From contig NC_063168.1 of assembly GCF_023159225.1 (NCBI RefSeq), positions 40,723,562 through 40,787,561 on the forward strand: a stretch of DNA of 64,000 nt, read 5' to 3'. Under the pieces are notes generated by a model, which saw nothing but the letters and a program-made list of their open reading frames with translations, was not told where the DNA came from and did not search any database. Every line of letters starts with the position of its first letter. The first letter of the stretch is position 1. The stretch is from Perognathus longimembris pacificus. Its lineage: Eukaryota > Chordata > Mammalia > Rodentia > Heteromyidae. The translations under genes and the position numbers were made by a program. Of the stretch, positions 43,020 through 52,957 are shown piece after piece.

Positions 43020-43470
43020 TCATTTAAATTTTTTAAAACAATTAAAGCTAGAAGCTACTCAGAAGGCTGAGAATGAGGGGATAATGGTTTGAGTGCAGGC
43101 CAAAAAGTTCTTATGATCCCTTCTCAACCCATATCTAGTTTTGATGGTGTATGCTTGTCACCCTAGATTTGTAAGAGGCTTGAGATTGGGAGGATTGTGG
43201 TTCTAGACCAGCCTATACAAAAAAATGCACTGAGAATTTGTCTCAGTAGAAGAAGCTATGATATAGTGTTGTGAGTTTATCCTCTCTGCTATGGTAGGAA
43301 GCCTAAACAGGCAGATTGGGGTCCAGATGGATGTCTGGGTAAGAAGTAAGACTATCTCAAAAATAATCATCAATGGGCTGAAAGTGAGGCTTAGTGGTAG
43401 AGCACCCCTAGAAAATGTGAGGCCCTGATTTCTAACTCCAGTGCTGAAAGAAAAACAAATCTTAAAAATT
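43020..43470 (+). mobile_element. Old B1-like arms and ID-like monomer
   Basis: AGCTACTCAGAAGGCTGAG near 43048, a second B1-like arm at about 43138-43245 (CTTGTCACCCTAGATTTG, GACCAGCCTATACAAAAA), and an ID-like unit at about 43375-43450 (AGTGAGGCTTAGTGGTAGAG). Confidence 0.68.
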
Positions 43471-43549
43471 AGCATTAATACAAGGAGACTGAAAAAATTT
43501 CAGTTTTAAAAAATGTGTGTTATTATTGCTGTAATCAATATAACACCTA

Positions 43550-43765
43550 GAACAGGGTGCCAGTGACCTACACCTGTAATCCTAGCTACTCTTGAAGCTG
43601 AGATCTGAGGATGATGGTTTAAAGCCAGTCTGAGCAGGAAAGTCCATGAGAACCTTATCTCCATTTAACCACTCAAAAGATGGAAGATGAGCTGTGGTTC
43701 AAGTGGTAGGATGCTAGCCTTGAACAAAACAGGCCAGGGACAGTGTTGAGTTCAATAAAAGCAAA
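43550..43765 (+). mobile_element. B1-like/Geo SINE
   Basis: GGTGCCAGTGACCTACACCT, CTACTCTTGAAGCTGAGATC, GAGCTGTGGTTCAAGTGGTA and GCCAGGGACAGTGTTGAGTTC; Geo has a deletion. Confidence 0.82.
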
Positions 43766-44469
43766 TGGCAAAGCATTCGTGATGTACAAAATCAAACTGT
43801 GAAGTCAAGATTGGTATTGATGACTTCTGCTGGAGGTTGGTCACCAGCTCAAATCCTTTCTTTGCCTCTGGTGGAGAGTTATATAACAAAGCTTGGTATG
43901 GGGTTCAGAGCACAAGCACCATTTATGAGGGATATGAACCACTTGGAATTCAGATCACCCAATGCTCACCATGAGTTCTGCCATCATTCTCAAATAGTAA
44001 TGTCCACCAGAGAGGTTCAGTCAGTGGTCTCAAGACTGTAGAGGGTGGGTATGATATTCAACTCACACCCTCCAAAGTATGCATTTTCCACTATGGCCCC
44101 CTACCAAAGAAGTTTCAATAACACCTACAAAAATCGATTTGTTCATTTTTATTGTAAAAGAATGACTGGGTGATCAATAAAAGATATTTAACCAAAGCAT
44201 TTCAAGTTAGCTCAATATTCCATGTGAAGTACATTGTGAAAGTTCTGTGTTAAAGTGCTTGATTCTTTATTTCTGTCGAGGTACTACTTATCTATAAAGT
44301 ACACACATCAAGTGTGCATCTCTGATTCTTTGATTTCAATTCACATGGGAGCTAGCAGGCATCATTGTGCCCTTCGGGCAGTATGCCCAAAGACAACTAT
44401 TATTTTGACTATTCTTGCTATAGATTTGCCTTTCTTAAATTTTGTAGAAGTACAGTTCTGTAGTACATC
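43766..44469. other. Unique sequence, nothing recognised
   Basis: No gene or repeat supported. Confidence 0.4.
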
Positions 44470-44730
44470 TTCCTTCAAGTTTGGCTTCTTTTGCTTCACT
44501 GTATCTTGAGATTCATCTCTGTTGTTGCAAATATCAGTGGTTCATTAGTTTTCATTGTGGTGCTGAAATCTGTGGTTTACCATACCACAAATTATTTATG
44601 CATCCCACCATTGAACATTTTTATTTACAGCTGGTATATTATTAAAGATGCATTGAGCATCCTGGTAAGGTTCTTTAGTAGATACATGCATTCATTCCTT
44701 TGAGTATGTATTTACACACCTAAGAGTGTA
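44470..44730 (-). mobile_element. Ancient L1M, ORF2 3' end, antisense
   Basis: TTGAGATTCATCTCTGTTGTTG, CAGTGGTTCATTAGTTTTCATT, ACCATACCACAAATTATTTATG and CACCATTGAACATTTTTATTT follow antisense L1M ORF2. Confidence 0.8.
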
Positions 44731-44812
44731 TGTATATATATATGTGTGTGTACGTATATATTTAGTATGTATATATTATATTATGTATATATGTATGTAT
44801 ATATTTAACATT
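44731..44812 (+). repeat. TATG/TA-rich simple repeat
   Basis: Alternating TATATATG and TGTATATAT units bridging two L1 fragments. Confidence 0.8.
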
Positions 44813-45275
44813 ATTTTTTATTATCTATAAGTAGTTCTATGACAGGTCAGTTTATGAGTCCAATGCATCTTGATCAATGTCATCCCTTTGCATCATTCTT
44901 CTCCATCCCTTCCAATCCAACCCCCTCTCCTCAGTTTTCCTAATTTCAAATGATTGAAACATCATGGCTACTTATCACCTCCTTCCTCTCTTCATTTGTC
45001 TACCTGTATCCCCTTGACTCCCCATGTCCCCTACTTCCTGGTATTCATTTTGTTAGACTGTAAGTTGTTTTAAGGAGTTACACCATTGGAATTCTCCCTG
45101 CATATGCTATTCTTATGTAAATACATTTGTGTACATGTGCATATGTTTACTTACATATTTATAAGTTATATCTAACTTCCTTATATGAGAGAAAACATGC
45201 ATCTTTTGTCTCTTGAGGTCTGACCTACTTCATTTAATTTTTTACAGGTCCATCCATTTCTTTGCAAATAATGTA

Positions 45276-45344
45276 ATATCAGTCTTCCTAATGGATGGGT
45301 AAACTCCTATTGTGTATATATGCTTGTATTTAGATGAAACTTAG
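45276..45344 (+). repeat. 69 bp exact direct repeat, copy 2
   Basis: Identical to 41937-42005. This copy lies in an L1 context: its left part resembles antisense ORF2 (AATATCAGTCTTCCTAATGG), so it is the likelier source. Confidence 0.97.
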
Positions 45345-45659
45345 TGTTCCAAAGTAGCTGTACAAATTTACACTCTATCCTGCACTGTGTGTGAGTTCCA
45401 TGTCCTCCATATCCCTGATAGAGTTTCCTATAGTCAATTTTCATTGTATCCATTCTGGAGATTGGGGGAGCCCCACATCAGGTGGCATTTGAATTCCCTA
45501 AAGTCTTCTTTTGAACATATTTTCACACATACATTGTGTATTTGGTTTCCCTTTCCTGTGAAATGTTGGTTCAAGTCCTTTGTCCATTTTATGCTGTGTT
45601 GTTTTACCTTTCCTTACTGATCACTGGTTGGTATTTTTGTTGTTCTTATATATTTTGGG

Positions 45660-45752
45660 GGGAGGACTGCTTTTATATTGATGGGGATTGAACCTAGGAC
45701 CTCTTGCATGCTAGGTAAGTGCATTACTACTGAGCCATACCCTCAGCCCTGG
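45660..45752 (-). mobile_element. ID-like SINE monomer
   Basis: GGGGATTGAACCTAGGACC, GCATGCTAGGTAAGTGCATT and GAGCCATACCCTCAGCCC are an antisense ID-like monomer inside the L1. Confidence 0.8.
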
Positions 45753-45821
45753 TTTGTAAGTTCTTTGTCATAGTTGCGTACGGAACATCTTTTCCCAAAT
45801 GGAAGCTTTTCTTTCAGTAAT

Positions 45822-46217
45822 TGTCCTAGGGAGAAATGAGGCGCGCCAGACATGGCTTTCCCCACTCACACAGAGCAACGGAGGCCTTTACAGGCCTAGA
45901 AAAGCCATATCTTTGTATAAGTAACATTTGTATAAGTAACTTGTAAAACTTAAATGCAATTGAAAACCCTACATATATACAATAACTTACAATAGAGTTC
46001 AAAGAGAGGTTATGATTTTCCTGATTGGAACCAGCCTACATTTAGTTACACACTGACACTTGTTTTTATTACAAGGCCTGGTATGAAATAATGAAATACC
46101 TGTTAAGAATGTTAACATGGCAAAAGCAGTGCAAATAATACAATTTAGTGAACTCAACTGATTTCAATTTTATCAAGGTATAAGTTATCCAAGGTGAATT
46201 CAGCATTCAGTATTACA
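45822..46217 (-). mobile_element. Possible solo LTR, weak
   Basis: Interrupts antisense L1 sequence. It starts TGTCCTAGGG and could end TATTACA, giving TGT...ACA ends over 396 bp. Flanks AGTAAT and AGTAGG agree at only 4 of 6 bases. CpG-rich near the left end (GGCGCGCC at 45841-45848). A TATA-like TTATACAAA lies on the minus strand and is doubled by the tandem unit TTTGTATAAGTAAC (about 45912-45940). Confidence 0.35.
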
Positions 46218-46339
46218 AGTAGGACGGTAGGGGAATAATAAGTGTGTATTTGTCTTAAACCTATTCATTTATTTACTTTTACAGGTAGAGTTTCATTATG
46301 TAGCCCAGATTAGCTTCGCACCTAGGATTACAAGCATGG

Positions 46340-46384
46340 ATATGTGTGTGTGTGCGTGTGTGTGTGTGTGCATGTGTGCACATG
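46340..46384 (+). repeat. (GT)n microsatellite
   Basis: GT repeat with GC and CA breaks, flush with the tail side of the antisense SINE. Confidence 0.88.
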
Positions 46385-46624
46385 CGTGCTAATCTTGGAG
46401 CTTGAACTCAGGGCTTGGGTGCTGTCCCTGAGCTTCTTTGCTTAAGGCTGACACTCTACCAGTTGAGCCACAGTTCCATTAACAGCTTCTTTGGTAGTTA
46501 ATTGTAATTGTAGATAATAGTCTCACAGACTTTCCTGCTCAGGCTAGCTTCAAACCACAACTCTTAGATCTCAGCCTCCTATGTAGCTAGGATTACAGAT
46601 GTGAGCCACTGGTGCCAGGCTGTA
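46385..46624 (-). mobile_element. B1-like/Geo chimeric SINE
   Basis: Antisense Geo (GAGCTTGAACTCAGGGCTTG, CAGTTGAGCCACAGTTCC), then the B1-like arm (GATCTCAGCCTCCTATGTAG, GTGAGCCACTGGTGCCAGGC). Confidence 0.88.
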
Positions 46625-46669
46625 AGTGTGAATTCTTACATGCACAGTATGTCCATGTCCCACTAAATT

Positions 46670-46930
46670 CCCCCAGCTCTCTTTACAGTCATTTCTATCA
46701 CCAGAGATTAATTTTGCCTTTACTTGAACTTCACAAGAATGGGATTGTTCTTTTTACACTCTTTTAAGTCTGAGTTGAGTATACTACGATGCTTTTGAAA
46801 TGTATCCATGTTTTTGGCAGATATTGATGCATTAGTCTTTGTGTGATGTAAGTGACTCCATTCTATCACAGTTGGTTAATCTACTCACCTGCCTGTTGTT
46901 GGAAAGTGAGATATGTTTCAGGTCAGGGAT
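46670..46930 (-). mobile_element. Ancient L1M fragment, antisense
   Basis: TTTTGCCTTTACTTGAACTTC, ATGGGATTGTTCTTTTTACAC, GAAATGTATCCATGTTTTTGG and CACAGTTGGTTAATCTACTC fit antisense L1M ORF2 3' sequence. Confidence 0.65.
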
Positions 46931-47282
46931 ATGAGGAATAGAGATGAGTGAGCATAGTAGTCACATATTTTAGGGGCACAAAGCACTCCACTGAAGTCCT
47001 GCCCAGGGGGTGGTGACTCAGTGATTCTTTGGTCTTGTTTCTACACTTATTATACCTTCTACCTCCTTATTCTTGGTCAGATTTGGGCCCTTCATCCAAG
47101 ACATCATGTGCCAAACTTAGACTAAGATTCAGCAAATCAAATCACAATATCAACTATGAAAAAATTAATCTTTTGTCTTTGTTTGATTTTGAAAGTTGAG
47201 AAGTTTCATCTTGTCTTAATGACAACTCATGGATACTGTTTGTCAAGTGATAGTAGAGGTGGAATTCAATTTCCCTCCTTTT
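46931..47282. other. Unique flank of the large L1
   Basis: No gene or repeat supported. Confidence 0.4.
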
Positions 47283-47507
47283 TTATATTTTTTTTTATTA
47301 TTAATTGAACATAAATTTTTTTACAAGGTGTTGTGCAAAGAGGGTGCAGTTACATAGTAGGGCAGTGTGTACATTTCTTGTCATATCTTACAACCTGTTT
47401 TTCCATCCCTTGTCTAGGTCAGGTAGACCCATATGCAATATACAATGTATCAAGCACATATACAGTGTTCACAGACTTGGTCTCTACTGTCTCTCCGTCT
47501 CCCTTTG

Positions 47508-50500
47508 TTAACAGTCATATATCAGGGAGATCATGCCCCTTTGTTTTCTGTGTTCTAGGCTTGTCTCACTCAACATTATTTGTTCGAGTTCTGACCATTT
47601 CCCTGCGAATAACAATATTTCACCATTCCTAATCGCTATGTAGTATTCCATTGTGTATAAGTACCATATTTTTTGGATCCATTCGTCTGTGGAGGGGCAT
47701 CTGGGTTGTTTCCATATTTTGGCTATTGTGAATTGTGCCGCGATAAACATGGAAGTACAAATGTCTTTTTGATATCTTGGGTTTTGCTGTTTAGGATAGA
47801 TGCCTAGGAGTGGTATGGCTGGGTCATAGGGTAGGTCTATATTGAGCTTTTTGAGAAACCTCCATACGGTTCTCCAAAGTGGTTGTACTAATTTGCACTC
47901 CCACCAACAATGGAGAAGGGTTCCTCTTTCCCCACAGCCCCTCCAGCATTTGTTGTTTCCTGAGTTCAGAGTATAGGCCATTCTAACTGGGGTGAGGTGG
48001 TATCTCAGGGTTGTTTTTATTTGCATTTCCTTTACTAGCAGGGATGTTGAGCATTTCCTCATGTGTTTCTTTGCCATTTTTATATCTTCTCTTGTGAAGT
48101 CTCTCTTTAGCTCTTTTGCCCATTTCCTAATAGGTTTATTGGGCTTGGAGGGGCTTAGTTTTTTGAGTTCTCTGTAGATGACAGATATCAGGCCTTTGTC
48201 TGTTGCTGTGCTGGTAAATATCCTTTCCCATATCGTTGGCTGTCTTTCTATTTTGGTGGCTATGACCTTAGCTGTGCAGAAACTTTTTAATTTGTAGTAG
48301 TCCCATTTGTTGAGTCTTTCCCCTATTTGTTGTGCCCCTGGGACTCTATTCAGGAAGTTCCTTCCTGTGCCTATAAGTTCTAGTGTCTTTCCTACTCTGT
48401 CCTTCAGTAGTTTCAAGGATTCAGGACTGATATTGAGGTCCTTGATCCATTTTGAGTTGATCTTGGTGCATGGTGATAGGCTTGGGTCTACTTTGAGTTT
48501 TCTGCATATGGCTGCCCAGTTCTCCCAGCACCAGTAGTTGAAGAGGCTATGTTTATTCCATTGTATGTCTTTAGCTCCTTTGTCGAATATCAGTTGGCTG
48601 TAAGAGTGCGGTTTTATGTCTGGGTCTTCAATTCTAATCCATTGGTCTTCCGATCTGTTTTTATACCAATACCATGCTGTTTTTGTTATGATGGCCTTGT
48701 AGTAGAGCTTGAAGTCTGGTATGGTGATACCTCCTGCACTGCTTTTTTTGCCTAGAATTGCTTTGGCTATTCTAGGTTTTTTGCTGTTCCATATGAATTT
48801 ATGGATTGGTTTCTCTATTTCAGTGAAGAATGTGGCTGGGATTTTGATAGGTATTGCATTGAATTTGTATAACAATTTGGGCAATATGGCCATTTTCACT
48901 ATATTGATTCTGCCTACCCATGAGCATGGGAGGTCTTTCCATCTCCTTGTGTCTTCTTTGATTTCCCTTATTAGATTTTTGTAGTTTTCATTGAATAGGT
49001 CCGTCACGTCCTTGGTTAAGTTGATCCCTAGGTACTTTATTCTTTTTTTGGCTACTGTAAATGGAATTGTTTCCATAATTTCCTTTTATGTTTGTCTATT
49101 GCTGGTGTACAGAAAAGCTGCTGACTTTTGTGGATTGATTTTGTATCCTGCTACTTTGCCAAATTGGTTTATTAGGTGTAGGAGTTTGGGTACTGAGTTT
49201 TTTGGGTCCTTCAGATATAAGATCATGTCGTCTGCGAATAGGGATAACTTGATTTCTTCCTTGCCGATGTGGATCCCTTTGATGTCCTCCTCTTGCCTTA
49301 TTGCTATGGCTAGGGATTCCAGCACTATGTTGAACAGAAGTGGGGAGAGTGGGCATCCTTGTCTTGTTCCTGAGTTTAGGGGGAATGATTTAAGTTTCTC
49401 TCCATTTAATATGATATTAGCAGTTGGTCTGTTGTATATGGCTTTTATTGTTTTGAGGAATGTTCCATCTATTCCTGTTCTCTCCAAAGCTTTTAATAGG
49501 TATGAATGTTGTATTTTGTCAAAGGCTTTTTGGACATCGACTGAGATAACAATGTAATTCTTAATTTTAGATCTGTTTATGTGGTGAATTACGTTGATTG
49601 ATTTACGGATGTTGAACCATCCTTGTGACTGAGGGATTAAGCCTACTTGGTCATGATGTATGATTTTCTTGATCAGTTTCTGGATCCTGTTAGCTAATAT
49701 TTTATTGAGGAGCTTTGTGTCTGTGTTCATTAGTGATATTGGTCTGTAGTTCTCTTTTTTTGTTGGGTCTTTGCCTGGTTTGGGAATGAGTATGATATTA
49801 GCTTCGTAGAATGAGTTTGGGATTTCTCTCTCTGTTTCTATTTCGCGGAAGAGTTTGAGGAGTATTGGTATTAGCTCCTCACTAAAGGTTTTGTAGAATT
49901 CGTTGGTGAATCCATCTGGGCCTGGGCTTTTCTTAGTAGGGAGATTCTTGATTACCTCCTGTATCTCACCGTAAGTTATTGGTTTATTTAGTTGATTTAT
50001 TTCTTCTTGGTTCAGTTTGGGCAGTTTGTACTTCTCTAAGAATTGATCCATTTCTGTAAAATTATTGTTTTTTGCTGAGTAGAGGTTTTGGAAATAGCTC
50101 CTTATGATTGTTTGAATATCGTGTGTACTTGTTGTAATTTTTCCGGTGGAGTCCCTGATTTTACGTGTATGAGTCTCTTCTCTTCTTTTTTTTGTGAGTC
50201 TTGCAAGGGGTCTGTCAATTTTGTTTATTTTCTCAAAGAACCAGCTTTTAGTCTTATTTATTTGTTGAATGGTCTTTCTATTTTCAATCAGATTTATCTC
50301 TTCTTTAATCTTTGTGATCTCTCCCCTCCTAGTCGTTTTAGATTCTGTCATTTCTTGTTTCTCCAGTTGTTTTAGTTTCATCGTGAGGGTATTCACCTGC
50401 GCTGCTTCCATTCTTTTAATGTGGGTGCTGAGTGCAATGATCTTGCCCCTCAGTACTGCCTTAGCTGTGTCCCATAGGTTTCTTTGTGATGTGTTTTCTT

Positions 50501-51559
50501 TGTCATTGTGGCTTATGAATTCGTTGATTTCATCTTTAATTTGGTCTGTGGCCCAAGTGTTGGATAGCAGCATGGGGTTTAGCCTCCAAGAGTGTGTATA
50601 GTGTCTGTGGTTTCCTTTGTTGTTGAGGGATACCTTTAATCCACTGTGATCAGACATAATACATGGGATGACGTCAATACTTTTGTATTTGCTGAGGTTC
50701 TTTGTGTGGGCTATGACGTGGTCTATTTTGGAATATGATCCATGGGCTGCTGAAAAGAAGGTGTATTGGGTCTCTGTAGGGTGAAAGGTTCTATATAGGT
50801 CTGTTAGATCCATTTGGGAAATGGTGTTATTTAGGTCCTCAGCTCCCTTACTAATCCTCTGGGTGTTGGATCTGTCTCTTGGAGAGAGAGGAGTATTAAA
50901 GTCACCCACTATGATTGTGTTTGCATCTATTTTGCTCTGTAATTCTGTGAGAATTTGCTTGACATATGAAGGGCCTCTTTTGTTCGGTGAGTATACATTT
51001 ATCACCGTGATGTCTTGATTCTGGATTTTTCCTTGTATTAATATGTAGTGTCCTTCTTTGTCTTTTTGAGTGGACTTTGAAGAGAAGTCCATCTTGTCTG
51101 AGATCAGAATGGCTACACCTGCCGTTTTGGTGGGTACATTTGCTTGGTAGATCTTGCTCCATCCTTTCATTCGAAGCCTGTTTTTGTCCCTTGCTGTAAG
51201 GTGGGTCTCTTGTAGACAGCAGATGTCAACTTTTTGTTTGCGAATCCATTCTTCCAGTCTGCTCCTCTTTTTTTTTTTTTTTTGGCCAGTCCTGGGCCTT
51301 GGACTCAGGGCCTGAGCACTGTCCCTGGCTTCTTCCCGCTCAAGGCTAGCACTCCGCCACTTGAGCCACAGTGGCGCCGCTTCTGGCCGTTTTCTGTATA
51401 TGTGGTGCTGGGGAATCGAACCTAGGGCCTCGTGTATCCGAGGCAGGCACTCTTGCCACTAGGCTATATCCCCAGCCCGGGTCTGCTCCTCTTAATGGGG
51501 GAGTTTAAGCCATTTATATTTAAAGAGATCAAGGATAAGGGTGTTTTTTCTCCTTCCAT
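47508..51559 (-). pseudogene. L1 ORF2 (endonuclease, reverse transcriptase, zinc knuckle), one stop and one SINE
   Basis: ORF2p makes the nick and primes reverse transcription at the target. The minus-strand ATG at 51559 opens with ISLNINGLNSPIKRSR. The frame continues across the SINE (insertion plus duplication, 51257-51480, 224 bp; removing it keeps the frame) to [16 protein letters not shown] and [10 protein letters not shown] of the endonuclease. Reverse transcriptase blocks follow: [25 protein letters not shown] and the catalytic FADD at 49227-49238. A single TAA stop at 49086-49088 follows SNRQT. The same frame then runs to the end with the C-x3-C-x7-H-x4-C knuckle ([18 protein letters not shown]). 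Without the SINE it has about 1275 codons, the usual ORF2 length. Confidence 0.95.
51270..51478 (-). mobile_element. IDL-Geo SINE (young type) in the L1 endonuclease domain
   Basis: Antisense, young-type bases throughout, with a small insertion (GTGGCGCCGC) at the Geo start. Target duplication GTCTGCTCCTCTT at 51257-51269 and 51481-51493. It lies in the same orientation as the L1. Confidence 0.96.
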
Positions 51560-51605
51560 TTTCTTGTTGGGCTGTTTTTTCCTCTTTTTTTTTTTCTTCT
51601 TGTCT

Positions 51606-52957
51606 TTAGTGAGCTGGTCTTTCTGCTGGACTTTGGCTATTGAAGTTTCTTTCTGATTCTGTCTGTGTGTCTTTTACGATCTCTGTTGGCTGGGGTTCCC
51701 CTCTTAATATTCGCTGTAGGGCTGGTTTTTTATTCACATACTCCTTTAGCTCCTCTTTGGTTTGGAAAGATCTGGTTCTCCCTTCGAATGTGAACTCCAA
51801 TTTTGCTGGATATTTGATCCGAGGTTGTAAATTGTTATTCTGGAGTATTTGGATGGTGTTCTTCCACTCACTTCGAGCTTGGTAAGTTTGTGTGGATAAG
51901 TCGGATGTTATTCGAATCCTCTTCCCATTGAAAAAGTTTCCTTCTTCGCTTTGGCTGAATTCAGAATTTGCTCTTTAATCTTGAGGTCTGTAGTCTTGAA
52001 TATTATGTGCCTTGGGGTGGTTTTCCTGGGGTCTGGCCTGCCAGGTGTCCTATAGGCTTCGGTTACCTGGATGGGGTCCCCTGTGAGATTGGGGAAGTTT
52101 TCTGCAATAACTTTATTGAGAACATGATTAAGCCCTCTGTTCTGATATTCGGCTCCTTCTTCTATTCCAATTATGTGCAGATTATATCTCTTGTCTTTGT
52201 CCATTAGTTCCTGGATTAGCCTTCCCTGAAGCTTCACCTTTTCTTGGACTGTGGTCATTTTCTGGTTGTTGTCAGCTGCTTCATCGTCCAGGCGAGAGAT
52301 TCTGCATTCTATATGGTCCACTCTTTGTGTTATGGTTTCAATTGCGGAGTTTATGGATGTCAGAGAGCTATTCATGGTTGTCATATTAGCTCTGATCGTG
52401 GAAATTTCTTCCTTTAAAGAGTTGTATTTTAAATCTATTTTCTCATGCATTTAAATTCTCAGGATGTGGATATTTTCTTTAAAGGCGGCTTGCATTGTAT
52501 CCATTTTTGCTTCCATTTCTTTAAACGAGGCTTGCATTGTATCCATTTTTGGTTCCATTTCTTTCTTGGCTTCCTGGGTGTCCTTCCAGATTCCCGCTCT
52601 AAACTCCTGGAATTGTTTTCTGATTTCATTTCTGATGCTTTCGATCATTCCTGTTAACATGGCCTCATTTGCTTTTTTATTCTCCATCTCCTCTTCAGTC
52701 GTGCTGCTTTTTGGAGCTGGCGAGTTGGCTTGTCCTTTGATAAACTGAGTTATGTTTCTTTGTGATTTGCGCAGCTGGAAATCTGGGTGGCTTCTCAGGT
52801 TTGGTTTGTAGCTCTTTCCTCCCTCCTGTGTAGGCGTATCTACGGCAGCAGGTGCTGCCGCTGTGGCCCCGCCCACCAGTGCAGGGTACACGCCTACCAG
52901 AGCAGGCGCTGTCGCCGGGGGCCCCGCCCTCCTGTGCGCTGTTGTCCACTGCAACAT
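51606..52957 (-). pseudogene. L1 ORF1 (coiled-coil RNA-binding protein), broken
   Basis: From right to left: an open stretch 52957-52454 with a low-similarity N-terminus and then a helical part; an in-frame TAA at 52451-52453; 52450-51911 in the same frame, with coiled coil (SLKEEISTIRANMTTMNSSL), then the RRM (DKRYNLHIIGIEEG, VIAENFPNL, AYRTPGRPDP, RHIIFKT). A frameshift then moves the C-terminal domain to 51800-51609 (FQTKEELKEYVNKKPALQRI). Two 42 bp tandem units at 52474-52557 encode repeated KMDTMQASF-type heptads. The true start codon is unclear. Confidence 0.85.

Larger units (their letters stand above)
44813..45821 (-). mobile_element. L1 3' end and ORF2 part, antisense, with an inserted ID monomer
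   Basis: 3' UTR (GTCAGTTTATGAGTCCAATG, ATGCATCTTGATCAATGTC), pyrimidine tract, then antisense ORF2 (CATCTTTTGTCTCTTGAGG, TCCATCCATTTCTTTGCAAAT, TTCAAGTCCTTTGTCCATTTT, GGAACATCTTTTCCCAAATGG). The middle is rearranged around the 69 bp repeat; an ID monomer sits at 45660-45752. Confidence 0.78.
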
